Part shown: in pieces, positions 1 to 8,254 of the stretch
How positions within the stretch are numbered: the stretch's first letter is position 1
Layout: the number at the start of each line of letters is the position of its first letter
Assembly (NCBI GenBank): GCA_047638975.1
Contig: JBLINB010000024.1
Location: 1-26,067, forward strand
Reading direction: 5' to 3'
From: JAPKEZ01 sp047638975
GTDB lineage: Bacteria > Planctomycetota > UBA1135
DNA length: 26,067 nt
Program-made: the position numbers and the translations under genes
The notes under the pieces: generated by a model
Databases searched by the model: none
Told to the model about the DNA's origin: nothing
What the model saw: the letters and a program-made list of their open reading frames with translations, nothing else

Positions 1-20
1 GAGACTCCTTCTCTGTTTAA
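1..20 (+). CDS. iscA: 3' end of probable iscA (partial)
   Basis: In frame 3 the first bases read as a C-terminal tail D-S-F-S-V followed by a TAA stop at 18-20. The two bases before it (GA) would complete a codon such as GGA (Gly). IscA-type A-type carriers end in a Cys-Gly-Cys-Gly-[ED]-S-F-x-V tail, so this matches the end of IscA. It also sits where iscA is expected, directly before hscB in the classic iscR-S-U-A-hscBA-fdx-iscX order. Only about six codons are visible, so the call rests on this short match plus synteny. Confidence 0.6.
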
Positions 21-26
21 TAAACA

Positions 27-539
27 ATGGCATCTCCTTTCGAGCTACTGGGGCTGCCGGTAACTTTTGCTCTAGAAGCAAATGATATTAATGCCGCGCT
101 ACGTAGCGCGGGGATGCAGTGGCATCCAGATAGGTATGCCTGCGCACCGGCTGTCGAACGCGAGCATGCCGAAGAGCAGATGGCTGCCTTCAATGGAGCG
201 CATGCCTGTTTATGCGACCCTTTAAAGCGCGCCATAGCTTTACTCGAAGTCTTTTCTTGCCCTTATGATCCAAGTGGTATTAATGCCGACCCGATGTTCT
301 TAATGGATATGCTCGAGATAAAAGAAGAGCTGCACGACGCCAAGCAAGACGATGATTCGACTAAATTAAGTAAATTGATTTTTAATTTACGCCAGCGTGA
401 GCAAAGCGAGTTAGCCGAACTGGCCAAACTGTTTGTCAGCTGGGAGTCCGACCATAACCGTTCACAAGATTTACCGAAGCTGCAGCAATTACTAAATCAA
501 CTGCACTACCTTAATCGTACTATAGAAACCAGTTTTTAA
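27..539 (+). CDS. hscB: Fe-S cluster co-chaperone HscB (J-domain protein)
   Basis: This 170-residue protein is the length expected for HscB (Hsc20). The N-terminal J domain carries the diagnostic HPD tripeptide at residues 33-35 (W-H-P-D-R-Y), which stimulates the HscA ATPase. The C-terminal half (about 85-170) is helical and charged, like the HscB domain that binds the scaffold IscU. The protein delivers IscU to HscA for cluster release in the cytoplasm. The ATG lies 7 bases after the putative iscA stop and 3 bases separate its stop from hscA, so it is an internal operon gene. No Shine-Dalgarno motif precedes the start. Overall identity is diverged from E. coli, but motif, length and position agree. 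Confidence 0.93.
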   Translation: MASPFELLGLPVTFALEANDINAALRSAGMQWHPDRYACAPAVEREHAEEQMAAFNGAHACLCDPLKRAIALLEVFSCPYDPSGINADPMFLMDMLEIKEELHDAKQDDDSTKLSKLIFNLRQREQSELAELAKLFVSWESDHNRSQDLPKLQQLLNQLHYLNRTIETSF

Positions 540-542
540 AAA

Positions 543-2423
543 ATGGAACTTCCCATACTCGGACAAGAGCCGCAAGCCAGTGCATTAATTCTTGGCATCG
601 ACCTCGGCACTACGCATAGTTTAGTCGCAGTTTATCAGCACGGAGAATCGCGAGTATTGGTAGGCGACGACGGCCAAGCCCTCATACCGTCAGTAGTATC
701 TTTTCCGATTGATGGCTCACCTGTAGTTGGCACTGCGGCAGTTGCGCGTTTGCAAATTGATCCACTGCGCACCGTTTATTCTGCTAAGCGTTTGATCGGT
801 CGTTCAGCCGCTGACCTTGAACGCGAAATATCCACCTTGGCATATAAGGTCGTTGCTTCTGAAAAGCGCGACATGGCGTTAATTGATTTAGGCGACAAAC
901 TTATTACACCCCAAGAAGTCGGAGCGCACATTTTGCGGGCCTGCCGCGATCGCGCCGCCAAGCAACTTAATCTCGCTCCAGAAAGTTTAACCAAGGCTGT
1001 GATTACAGTCCCGGCTTATTTCGACGAGGCGCAACGCCAAGCCACGCGCCGTTCAGCCGCCCTAGCCGGACTCGAAGTTATGCGCATGGTTAGCGAGCCG
1101 ACCGCTGCAGCTTTAGCCTATGGTTTGAATAAAAATCAAAACTGCAAGGTCGTCGTATTCGACCTCGGCGGCGGAACTTTTGACGTTTCTGTTCTTGAGT
1201 TACACGACGACGTATTCCGCGTTATCGCTACTGCTGGTGACACGCACCTTGGCGGCGACGACTTTGATCGCGCCATCATGGTGCACTGCGCCGCAGAGAT
1301 TCGCGAGCAATCCGGAGTAGAGGTTTTGGCAGACCCTAGTGCGCGCGCAGCTTTGCGTTTGATTGCCGAGAATGTCAAAAAAGAGTTGTCGTCAAATGAA
1401 GAGGCAGAGTTTGTCTACCATGATGCCTCTGCAGGTATTGCTTACCGTCGAGTCATTGACTGGCGCACTTTTCAAAACTGGATTATCCCGCACGTGCAAC
1501 GCACACTTGATCATTGCGTAAGCGCTTTACACGATGCCAAGCAAACACCTGATAGTATCGACGAAATAATTTTAGTCGGCGGTTCAACCCGAGTACCTTT
1601 TGTTAAAGCCGCGGTTGCACAGCTATTTGATCGCCCTGCTAATGACAGCATCAACCCAGACGAAGTCGTCGCGCGCGGTGCAGCGATTCAAGCCGGCATC
1701 CTCGGTGGCGAAGTGAAGAATGCTTTATTGCTTGATGTTACCCCGCTATCGCTGGGCATCGGCACTGCTGAAGGCACGGTGTCTAAAATTATTAATCGCA
1801 ACTCATCGATACCGGTACAAGCTAAAGAAGGCTTTACCACCTACGTCGATGGACAAACTGCTGTTAAATTTACAATCGTTCAAGGCGAACGCGAATTAGT
1901 CAAAGACAACCGTACTCTTGGCGAATTCGAATTACGTGGCATTCCGGCGATGGCTGCAGGCCTTCCAAAAATTGGTGTGCGCTTTCAACTCGACGCCAAT
2001 GGCATGTTGCATGTTTTCGCTAAAGAAGAACGCAGTGGCGTCGAAGCCTCCATTGCTATTGAGCCAAAACATGGGCTTACCGACGACGAAGTCGAAAACA
2101 TGTTGGCAGACGCTTGGGAAAACGCCGAGCAAGATCTTGAGACGCGGCGCGTTATAGATTTGCACGAGCAACGTAAGAACGTGCTCCATGCAGTGCACAA
2201 GCATCAAGAATTTGCTGTAGCAAACCTAAGCGCTAAGTTGTGGCAAGATTTAAACGATGCTACAACCGCTGCCGAAAAGATAGCGGATTCAAGTGACGCT
2301 AAGCAAATCAAAAACTGCATTAACGACCTAGAAGAGGCGTCCATACCTTTGGCTGAATTATTGATGAATAATGTGGCTAATACTGCTGTCAAAAACCAAA
2401 CAGTTAAAGATCTAAGCTCATGA
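543..2423 (+). CDS. hscA: Fe-S assembly Hsp70 chaperone HscA
   Basis: A full-length Hsp70 of 626 residues. The nucleotide-binding domain (about 16-390) shows phosphate-1 L-G-I-D-L-G-T-T, the V-P-A-Y-F-D-E-A-Q-R-Q-A-T segment, phosphate-2 F-D-L-G-G-G-T-F-D-V and adenosine motif I-L-V-G-G-S-T-R-V-P. The substrate domain (about 395-510) begins at L-L-L-D-V-T-P-L-S-L-G-I and is followed by a helical lid. Its place between hscB and fdx and its N-terminal extension of about 15 residues identify it as HscA rather than DnaK. It binds IscU and drives [2Fe-2S] cluster transfer in the cytoplasm. Its stop overlaps the fdx start as ATGA, indicating translational coupling. No Shine-Dalgarno motif is visible; the start sits in an A-rich stretch. 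Confidence 0.96.
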   Translation: MELPILGQEPQASALILGIDLGTTHSLVAVYQHGESRVLVGDDGQALIPSVVSFPIDGSPVVGTAAVARLQIDPLRTVYSAKRLIGRSAADLEREISTLAYKVVASEKRDMALIDLGDKLITPQEVGAHILRACRDRAAKQLNLAPESLTKAVITVPAYFDEAQRQATRRSAALAGLEVMRMVSEPTAAALAYGLNKNQNCKVVVFDLGGGTFDVSVLELHDDVFRVIATAGDTHLGGDDFDRAIMVHCAAEIREQSGVEVLADPSARAALRLIAENVKKELSSNEEAEFVYHDASAGIAYRRVIDWRTFQNWIIPHVQRTLDHCVSALHDAKQTPDSIDEIILVGGSTRVPFVKAAVAQLFDRPANDSINPDEVVARGAAIQAGILGGEVKNALLLDVTPLSLGIGTAEGTVSKIINRNSSIPVQAKEGFTTYVDGQTAVKFTIVQGERELVKDNRTLGEFELRGIPAMAAGLPKIGVRFQLDANGMLHVFAKEERSGVEASIAIEPKHGLTDDEVENMLADAWENAEQDLETRRVIDLHEQRKNVLHAVHKHQEFAVANLSAKLWQDLNDATTAAEKIADSSDAKQIKNCINDLEEASIPLAELLMNNVANTAVKNQTVKDLSS

Positions 2424-2779
2424 ATTCATACCGCATTACTTTTTTACCCGACAACAAAACAGTTGATGTCGACCCTGCAACTCTCGGAGAGGCGCACGAT
2501 GGCGAAGACGGCAGCGTTTTACACCTCGCCGCATTAAACCACATCGAAATTGACCACGCCTGTGGTGGCGTCAATGCCTGTTCGACTTGCCATATTATTA
2601 TTCGCGAAGGAGCTAGCGGTTTCAATGCCGCCGAAGACGACGAAGAAGATATGCTCGATAACGCACCCGGATTGACGTTGTCAAGTCGCTTAGCATGTCA
2701 AGCAGTACCCAATGGGAGTTGCGACGTCGTGATAGAAGTCCCGTCCTGGAATCGCAATAAAGTTAGTGAGGTACATTAA
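2420..2779 (+). CDS. fdx: ISC-type [2Fe-2S] ferredoxin
   Basis: This 119-residue ferredoxin has cluster ligands C48, C54, C57 and C93 in the adrenodoxin/ISC pattern C-x5-C-x2-C...C. The ligand loop C-G-G-V-N-A-C-S-T-C-H is closer to mitochondrial or alphaproteobacterial Isc ferredoxins than to the E. coli loop. An acidic D-D-E-E-D-M-L-D segment (73-80) matches the partner-binding helix. It supplies electrons for cluster assembly on IscU. It is slightly longer than the usual 110-113 residues owing to a short insert near residues 22-33. The start overlaps the hscA stop by four bases (ATGA), and iscX overlaps its stop by one base. Confidence 0.95.
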   Translation: MNSYRITFLPDNKTVDVDPATLGEAHDGEDGSVLHLAALNHIEIDHACGGVNACSTCHIIIREGASGFNAAEDDEEDMLDNAPGLTLSSRLACQAVPNGSCDVVIEVPSWNRNKVSEVH

Positions 2780-2985
2780 TGGCACTTAACTGGAACAACA
2801 TCGACGACATAGCCATTGAGCTATACGAAGCCGACCCAGCCTACAACCCATTGCAAATTCGCTTTACTGATTTAATAGAGCGCGTGTTGGCGCTACCAGG
2901 ATTCATTGGAGAGCGCGACAAGTGCAACGAAAAAGTTCTTGAAGCCATCCAGATGTGTTGGCTAGAAGAGTTTAATGACGACTAG
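2779..2985 (+). CDS. iscX: Fe-S assembly protein IscX
   Basis: A 68-residue acidic protein. It has the IscX hallmarks: an N-terminal L-x-W, the central I-R-F-T-D-L and the C-terminal N-E-K-V-L-E-A-I-x-x-x-W-L-E-E. IscX binds IscS and iron and modulates cysteine desulfurase activity; it is normally the last gene of the isc operon, as here. The start codon overlaps the fdx stop (TAATG). This is one of the few starts in the window with a Shine-Dalgarno-like GAGG, about 8 bases upstream. The 3' end overlaps the convergent dehydrogenase gene by 14 bases. Confidence 0.93.
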   Translation: MALNWNNIDDIAIELYEADPAYNPLQIRFTDLIERVLALPGFIGERDKCNEKVLEAIQMCWLEEFNDD

Positions 2986-4006
2986 ACTCGATTACTTTTT
3001 CGGCAGATAATTCGAATGCTGCGTCAACCGTAGAGATATTGTTGTTGGCGCTGCTGAGTAAAATGTTTTCGATGGTATCGGCTATCGCAGCTATCTTTTG
3101 TGGGCAACTATTCTCGCCCGTATGGAAGTGATGGCTACCTTCAATGAGTGCTCCGGCATTAAGCGCGAAGTCTGGCAAGAAAATAATATTATTATCTTTA
3201 AGCCGCTGCGCCTGAGACTCGTGCCCCAAAGTATTATTAGCAACTCCGGCAACAATGCTTGCCTTAATTTGCGGGATCGACACATCGTGAATCGTACCGC
3301 CTATTGCACAAGGTATTAATAGATCACAGTTAACCGCTAAGATTTGCTGCGTGCTAACGATGTTCACGCCAAGAGCGGCTGCGACTTGAGTCTTCGCAAC
3401 ATCAACATCGGCGCCGATCACGCGTGCTCCGCCAGCGATAAAGCGTTTTGCCAATGACAGGCCCACAGCACCCAAGCCTTGGATGGCAACGGTTATTTCG
3501 TCCATCTTCAAAGCATCACACATTTTTAGCGCGCGCAGCATGCCATGCATTGCGCCTTCGGCAGTTGCATCAGCGGCAGGTTGTAGGCCGCCGTCTACAT
3601 CAAAATGAGCGACGTATTGCGTCTCTTGCATTAAAGCCTGCTGGTCATCGCGGGTAAATCCGGCATCTGGGCCTGTCTGATAGATACCACTGAGCCCTTC
3701 GATATGCCGTCCAAGTGCAAGAATCGCCGCGTGGCGGTCTTTGATGCTGTTTGCGATTACCACCGTCTTGGCGCCGCTGCCCTTGACCCCTGCTAATGCG
3801 CATTTATACGTCATGATGCGCGACAAGCGCAGCGCATCAAACAGCGCGTCGCGTTCACTGCGGTAATTAAGGATTCTAATGCCGCCAAAAGCCGGTTGAG
3901 GGTCTAGGCTGTGAATCGCAATCCATGCACGCAAACCTGACGGTGCGTCTTGCACTGCAAGTACTTGTGCGTGCCCTTCATGGGACATTGTTTCGAGAAG
4001 TTCCAA
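2972..4006 (-). CDS. Leucine dehydrogenase-like Glu/Leu/Phe/Val dehydrogenase
   Basis: A 344-residue NAD-dependent amino-acid dehydrogenase that deaminates branched-chain amino acids to 2-oxo acids in the family's best-known members. The catalytic domain has P-A-F-G-G-I-R, the substrate-binding lysine in M-T-Y-K and the catalytic lysine in G-S-G-A-K (leucine dehydrogenases have G-G-G-K). The Rossmann domain has G-L-G-A-V-G followed by acidic residues (A-D-V-D), then C-A-I-G-G-T-I-H-D and A-N-N-T-L as in leucine dehydrogenase. The start is TTG: it places the N-terminus level with family members, and no other start codon lies between it and the upstream in-frame stop. The alternative ATG is at 3988. 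Exact substrate is not provable; leucine/valine is most likely. Confidence 0.85.
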   Translation of the reverse strand: MELLETMSHEGHAQVLAVQDAPSGLRAWIAIHSLDPQPAFGGIRILNYRSERDALFDALRLSRIMTYKCALAGVKGSGAKTVVIANSIKDRHAAILALGRHIEGLSGIYQTGPDAGFTRDDQQALMQETQYVAHFDVDGGLQPAADATAEGAMHGMLRALKMCDALKMDEITVAIQGLGAVGLSLAKRFIAGGARVIGADVDVAKTQVAAALGVNIVSTQQILAVNCDLLIPCAIGGTIHDVSIPQIKASIVAGVANNTLGHESQAQRLKDNNIIFLPDFALNAGALIEGSHHFHTGENSCPQKIAAIADTIENILLSSANNNISTVDAAFELSAEKVIESSRH

Positions 4007-4058
4007 TTTATACGGAAGATGTTTATAGGCTTACGGGTCTGCTATTGTACGTGAAATC

Positions 4059-5015
4059 ATGAGACACCACCTTACCCTAAGTTTAGTCGCTTGCACAGTC
4101 GCTTTGGCTGGGGCATGCTCAAGCGAACCCACCCTCGAACCGGCACTGCCTGGTTTCGAAGCTTTACAGAATACCGTTAACGAAAGGGCAGCGTCGAAGA
4201 CGGATAACGAAGAGACCGCCGCCGTCCACAACGATGATGGCACCTTAAGTATCAACCAAATCATCGCCGAATGCGATCGCCAAATTTACGCATGGGGTTT
4301 GGCGATGGCGCGCTCGCGCTCAGAAGACAATCAGCAAATAGTATCGATCACGGCCAATGCGATTGGTTTCTTTGTTACACGCTATCGTGACCAAATAGAA
4401 AATGAGGCGATTAGTGGCAAGCCACGCTTCCAAGCTATAGCTAGCGCGGCCTTAGGTTTTAGCGGTGACGAAAGTGTACTACCCATTTTGCTAAACAACT
4501 TGGGCAGCGACAACGCAACGGTATGTGCTAACGCTTTACTAGGACTTGGCGTGATATCGTCACCTAACACAACAATTGCACCCATAGTCACGGCGCTTAC
4601 AAAGCATCGTGACAATCAAGAAGTCGTTAGTAATACCGCATTTTGTTTGTTCCAAATTTGCTTTACTGATTATCAAGACGACAACGGTGCGATGAGTTCT
4701 GCGCTACTTAGCCTAGTAAATGATGCAGCGCCAAGTGTGCGGTCGCAGGTATTACTTAGCCTGGGGTTAATTAGCGCCAATCACTGCCTCGGAGAAATCA
4801 CCGACGCTTTAGCCGGCGACCCATCGCCTGATGTGCGCATGGCCGCAGCATGGTCACTCGGACGCATTGGTTCTGATAATTCGATTACAGCTCTAGTCTC
4901 TGCCTTAAGCGACCCAGACACCATTACTGCTGGCACCGCTCGCGCTTCACTGACTCGCATCCACGGACGCGACCTTGGTGCTGATCCAGAAAGCTGGCTG
5001 CCGGCTGCTAAGTAG
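4059..5015 (+). CDS. Exported HEAT-repeat protein, possible lipoprotein
   Basis: A 318-residue protein with a signal peptide at residues 1-19 followed by C20. The preceding residues A-G-A are a weak lipobox, so lipidation is plausible but not certain. From about residue 125 to 305 it consists of HEAT-like helical pairs of about 35 residues, with recurrent A-L-L-G-L-G, S-L-G-L-I and S-L-G-R-I segments. HEAT solenoids bind proteins, so it is probably a periplasmic or membrane-anchored scaffold. No catalytic motif is visible. Its stop is directly followed by the ATG of the next gene, so the two form one unit. It diverges from the dehydrogenase gene across 52 bases. A TATTGT -10-like hexamer at 4043-4048 would give a leader of only about 4 bases. 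Confidence 0.8.
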   Translation: MRHHLTLSLVACTVALAGACSSEPTLEPALPGFEALQNTVNERAASKTDNEETAAVHNDDGTLSINQIIAECDRQIYAWGLAMARSRSEDNQQIVSITANAIGFFVTRYRDQIENEAISGKPRFQAIASAALGFSGDESVLPILLNNLGSDNATVCANALLGLGVISSPNTTIAPIVTALTKHRDNQEVVSNTAFCLFQICFTDYQDDNGAMSSALLSLVNDAAPSVRSQVLLSLGLISANHCLGEITDALAGDPSPDVRMAAAWSLGRIGSDNSITALVSALSDPDTITAGTARASLTRIHGRDLGADPESWLPAAK

Positions 5016-6053
5016 ATGTGGCGCTTCGTTTTGTGCTGTAGTTTAATTGCTGCTTCTTGCACGAAGCAACAATCAGAAATTTCTCAAGCTCTACCACCAA
5101 GCGACGCTCAGCAAATCGTCGACGCGCGTAACATTTCGCCTACCGAAGCTCTTTCGCCGGCAAAGCATTTTCGCATGACAGGGCAAATCGTGTTTCATGA
5201 TTACGATGACGCTACTCAGCACGGCGAGCTATGGCTTGGCGGAGCAAGCCGTATGCGTTTCGCAATCGGAGGTGATGGTGTAAAAAATATAATCTTGCTC
5301 GATGGAGAAAGCGGTTGTTGGAAGAAAACACCTAACACCGAGTTTGTTGACTACCCTGACGGAGCCGAAGTCTTAACCACCGAAACAGAGTTGCGCTGGT
5401 ATATCTTGCGCATGCCATGGGATGATGACGATCAGCGCTTTAGCTATCAACTAAACGAACAAGGGTTGCCCTCGATGGTGATGATGGGAGAGACTAGCGT
5501 GCACTTAAGCGAGTACAAAACTCTCGGCAAGAAAGGCACCTTGTACCCTACTGTCTGGCACTGGCAAAGTTCTACGGACAATCGCACCGAAACTTTTAGC
5601 GAACTACAAGACGGCGCTATTTTCTTAGACAAAGCTTTTCTGCCACCAAGTGTTAATCCGCTGAACTCGTTACGCCTCGCTCACTCAGACGCACAATCTT
5701 TAGCCGACAGAGTTGGCATTGTGACCGAAGATTTTCATTATCTATCCGAAGAAGACTTCACTGGCGAATCACAACTGCCCAAAGGTTGGTGGTGGACGAA
5801 CAAAGAAAAGCGCTACTTCGTGTTCGAACAGCAGCCTGAATTTCAGATTGAAAATATGCAATCCATCACCGGCAAGACATGGATGCGCTGGGCTACTTAT
5901 GCCGAGATCATGCCTAATACTGGCATTGGGCAGCTGTTAAAGATCGTTGAGCAAACGGGCTATACAAATAGCGGAGCAGTATGGTCTAAAGAAATAAAAG
6001 ACCGTTCGCAAAAAAGATTGAAAGTATTTTTAGTGACTGTAGCTAAAAACTAG
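5016..6053 (+). CDS. Exported protein of unknown function, possible lipoprotein
   Basis: A 345-residue protein that I do not recognise as a named family. A hydrophobic N-terminus ends at A-A-S-C15, a borderline lipobox. The first half (about 50-200) has repeated amphipathic beta segments (M-T-G-Q-I-V-F, E-L-W-L-G-G, R-M-R-F-A-I, N-I-I-L-L-D-G) and a W-H-W segment, reminiscent of LolA/LolB-type folds that bind lipids. That similarity is an impression only. The second half is rich in aromatic residues and charges. The ATG follows the HEAT-protein stop with no gap, so co-expression is very likely and the two may act together in the envelope. The stop codon shares the palindrome CTAG with the stop of the convergent kinase gene. 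Confidence 0.75.
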   Translation: MWRFVLCCSLIAASCTKQQSEISQALPPSDAQQIVDARNISPTEALSPAKHFRMTGQIVFHDYDDATQHGELWLGGASRMRFAIGGDGVKNIILLDGESGCWKKTPNTEFVDYPDGAEVLTTETELRWYILRMPWDDDDQRFSYQLNEQGLPSMVMMGETSVHLSEYKTLGKKGTLYPTVWHWQSSTDNRTETFSELQDGAIFLDKAFLPPSVNPLNSLRLAHSDAQSLADRVGIVTEDFHYLSEEDFTGESQLPKGWWWTNKEKRYFVFEQQPEFQIENMQSITGKTWMRWATYAEIMPNTGIGQLLKIVEQTGYTNSGAVWSKEIKDRSQKRLKVFLVTVAKN

Positions 6054-7222
6054 GGTATCTCGCAAACCCCGCCTGCTGGCGAGAACCACTGCACTTGGGT
6101 ATTTAGCCCAGTCTGCGCGGCATAGATTTCGCAAACATCTCGTTCGAATTTTTCGCGCGCTTGCGGGTGAACTAAGGCAGCGACGCACCCACCAAAACCG
6201 GCGCCGGTCAGTCGCGCGCCATAACAGCCATCAATATTAATCGCCGCTTCGACGATGATGTCTAGCTCGGTAATCGAGACTTCAAACAAATCGCGCAACG
6301 AATAATGCGCAGCTGTCATACATGCACCAAAACCGGCGATGTCGTTGGCGCGTAATGCTGTAGCTCCGCGTTGCGTGCGCTGCACTTCGTCAAGCACGTG
6401 CTGAACACGCTTGCGCTCGATATCATTTAACTGCTCTTTGAATGCTTCGAATTGAGAGTATGTCAATTGGCGCAAACACGTCAAACCAGGAACGTATTGC
6501 TGCAACTTTGCTAACGCACCGGTGCATTCTGCAACACGTAAATTAAACTCGGACGACGCGACTTCTCTTGAAATTTGAGAATCAATAATGGCGATCAACG
6601 CTTCATTACGATCAAGCGGCACGTGCACGCGCGTTAGCTCGAGACAATCAAACATCAGCACCGTATCTCGTTGCCCTAAAAAGATTGCCGTTTGATCAAG
6701 GACGCCACAGCGTACTCCGACATATTCATTTTCAGCGACGTGTGCAAGATGAATCATTTCGTCAACATCGGCAGTAATCTCAAATATTGCTGACACTGCT
6801 TTCACAATCGCCGAGCTTACACTAGCTGAAGAGCTAAGGCCTTTAGCAATCGGTAAATCAGAATCAATCAATATGTCAAGGCCACTCAAGCACTGCCACT
6901 GTTGCTGCGCGGCCCACAAAGCGCCTTCGATATACGCCGACCATCCACCTTTGTTTTGGGGATCTAATGCGCTAACCTCAATTTCGACAACCTCTCCTGG
7001 GAATTGCTGGGAGCGTATACGCAGCAAATTATCCTCGCGTTTGGCCACAAATGCGTAGCTACCCTTAGATAATGCGACTGGCATCACTACTCCGCCGTTG
7101 TAATCCATGTGCGCGCCTAGCAAATTAGCTCGCCCTGGCGCAAAAAAGACGCGCGGCTCATGTTTGCTATAGTTAGCAAAATCTGCCAAACATTCGGCGA
7201 CTAGTTGCGTAGATTTACTCAT
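6050..7222 (-). CDS. Galactokinase-family GHMP sugar kinase
   Basis: A 390-residue GHMP kinase with galactokinase architecture. Motif 1 is A-P-G-R-A-N-L-L-G-A-H-M-D-Y-N-G-G (residues 28-44), motif 2 is the phosphate loop G-L-S-S-S-A-S (128-134), the catalytic aspartate is D176 in G-V-L-D-Q, and motif 3 is T-G-A-G-F-G-G-C near the C-terminus. It should phosphorylate a sugar at C1 in the cytoplasm. The GEH glutamate that contacts the sugar is alanine (A37), and the tyrosine of the S-E-Y motif is phenylalanine (S-S-E-F-N-L-R). Galactose may therefore not be the substrate, and galK is not assigned. No galT or galE lies beside it. A GAGGG motif 10 bases before the ATG is a weak ribosome site. Confidence 0.85.
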   Translation of the reverse strand: MSKSTQLVAECLADFANYSKHEPRVFFAPGRANLLGAHMDYNGGVVMPVALSKGSYAFVAKREDNLLRIRSQQFPGEVVEIEVSALDPQNKGGWSAYIEGALWAAQQQWQCLSGLDILIDSDLPIAKGLSSSASVSSAIVKAVSAIFEITADVDEMIHLAHVAENEYVGVRCGVLDQTAIFLGQRDTVLMFDCLELTRVHVPLDRNEALIAIIDSQISREVASSEFNLRVAECTGALAKLQQYVPGLTCLRQLTYSQFEAFKEQLNDIERKRVQHVLDEVQRTQRGATALRANDIAGFGACMTAAHYSLRDLFEVSITELDIIVEAAINIDGCYGARLTGAGFGGCVAALVHPQAREKFERDVCEIYAAQTGLNTQVQWFSPAGGVCEIP

Positions 7223-7255
7223 GGTCTAATTGCCCTCTAATGTATCAAAATACCA

Positions 7256-7267
7256 TATAATAATCTC
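7256..7267 (+). promoter_or_regulatory. Predicted promoter -10 of the ABC-export operon, leaderless type
   Basis: A perfect TATAAT lies at 7256-7261. The usual 6-base gap to the transcription start places +1 at base 7268, which is the A of the ATG. No Shine-Dalgarno motif exists. A -35 candidate TTGCCC (7230-7235) is 20 bases upstream, which is longer than optimal. It lies in the 45-base divergent gap with the sugar kinase gene. Confidence 0.55.
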
Positions 7268-8254
7268 ATGCTAAAACAGATGTTTTTCGGTCTCTTGCTC
7301 AGCTGTGCCTTATTGTCGGCTCAGCAAAGTACAGACACGCAATCAAAGATTGATAAAGTTATGGGCACCGCGGTGCTGCAGCAAAACGATGTCAGCTACA
7401 GTGCAGAAGATATTTTGCACAAACTATTCGAGAATGATAGCAGCCTCCAAGAAATCTTGCAGCGCGATTATGACTATCTGAAACTTTATATCAATTCTCA
7501 AAAGTTCTACAACCACGTGCGCTGGTTCAGCAACGACTTGATTCTTGACTCGAACGACATCCCAATGGTTTCGCAACAGGCTTTGATAAACGAAGCTCTA
7601 GCATGGGCAGCAGAGCGCGGCATGCAGACGGCAAACCCACAAGCGGCGCTGTCTCAAGGTGGTCTCGAGATCGTAGTACGTGCGCGTTTACTGGCCTTGC
7701 AAAAAGAGGCCAACTCTACCCAAGAATTGCGTGCGCATCTTCATCGCTCGGTACCCGAATTCGCCGGCACACTTAAAGTTAGCTGGATACGCCTGCCTCT
7801 TTTCAATAGCAAAACCGGCCACGCGCTTGGTCAAGACGAGCGCATGGCGCGCTACTTAACCCTTGACGACGTGGCCGAGCAAATAAACAGCGAAGCATTG
7901 AGTTGGGGCGAGGCTGTGAAAGCTTTCTGCAAAGACCCCGTAACCAGTAAGCAAGGTGGCAAAGTAGGCTATATCAAACGCAATAACGTCAAGTTCGAAG
8001 AATCCTTCCGTCGGCAACTGTTCGCAGATCTTGGTTTCAAACGCATAGACGGCACCATTCTGCGCGGGCCTATTATTGGCGACAGCTGGATATACCTGGC
8101 GCGCATTGAATCCGTAATAATGAAAGGCGTGGTCGAGCTACAATTGTTTAAAACCGAAGTGCAGCGCTCGCTGGCCAACCATAATCTATTTGCGAAGCTG
8201 AGCGAACTGACATCCAAAACTAACCGTTCTATACTTATTCCACTCGCTCTATGA
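7268..8254 (+). CDS. Exported SurA/parvulin-like peptidyl-prolyl isomerase
   Basis: A 328-residue protein with a signal peptide (cleavage near L-L-S-A-Q, residue 18). The middle is helical, like SurA N-terminal chaperone regions. The C-terminal part (about 170-280) fits a diverged parvulin domain: a V-S-W-I-R-L-P strand, a D-V-A-E-Q-I-N helix, F-C-K-D-P...Q-G-G-K-V-G-Y-I, then G-P-I-I-G-D-S-W-I-Y-L-A-R-I. It probably helps fold exported proteins in the periplasm. Several catalytic parvulin residues cannot be placed, so it may be a chaperone only. It opens a six-gene coupled operon and overlaps the ATPase gene by ATGA, which suggests a role linked to these transporters. Confidence 0.75.
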   Translation: MLKQMFFGLLLSCALLSAQQSTDTQSKIDKVMGTAVLQQNDVSYSAEDILHKLFENDSSLQEILQRDYDYLKLYINSQKFYNHVRWFSNDLILDSNDIPMVSQQALINEALAWAAERGMQTANPQAALSQGGLEIVVRARLLALQKEANSTQELRAHLHRSVPEFAGTLKVSWIRLPLFNSKTGHALGQDERMARYLTLDDVAEQINSEALSWGEAVKAFCKDPVTSKQGGKVGYIKRNNVKFEESFRRQLFADLGFKRIDGTILRGPIIGDSWIYLARIESVIMKGVVELQLFKTEVQRSLANHNLFAKLSELTSKTNRSILIPLAL

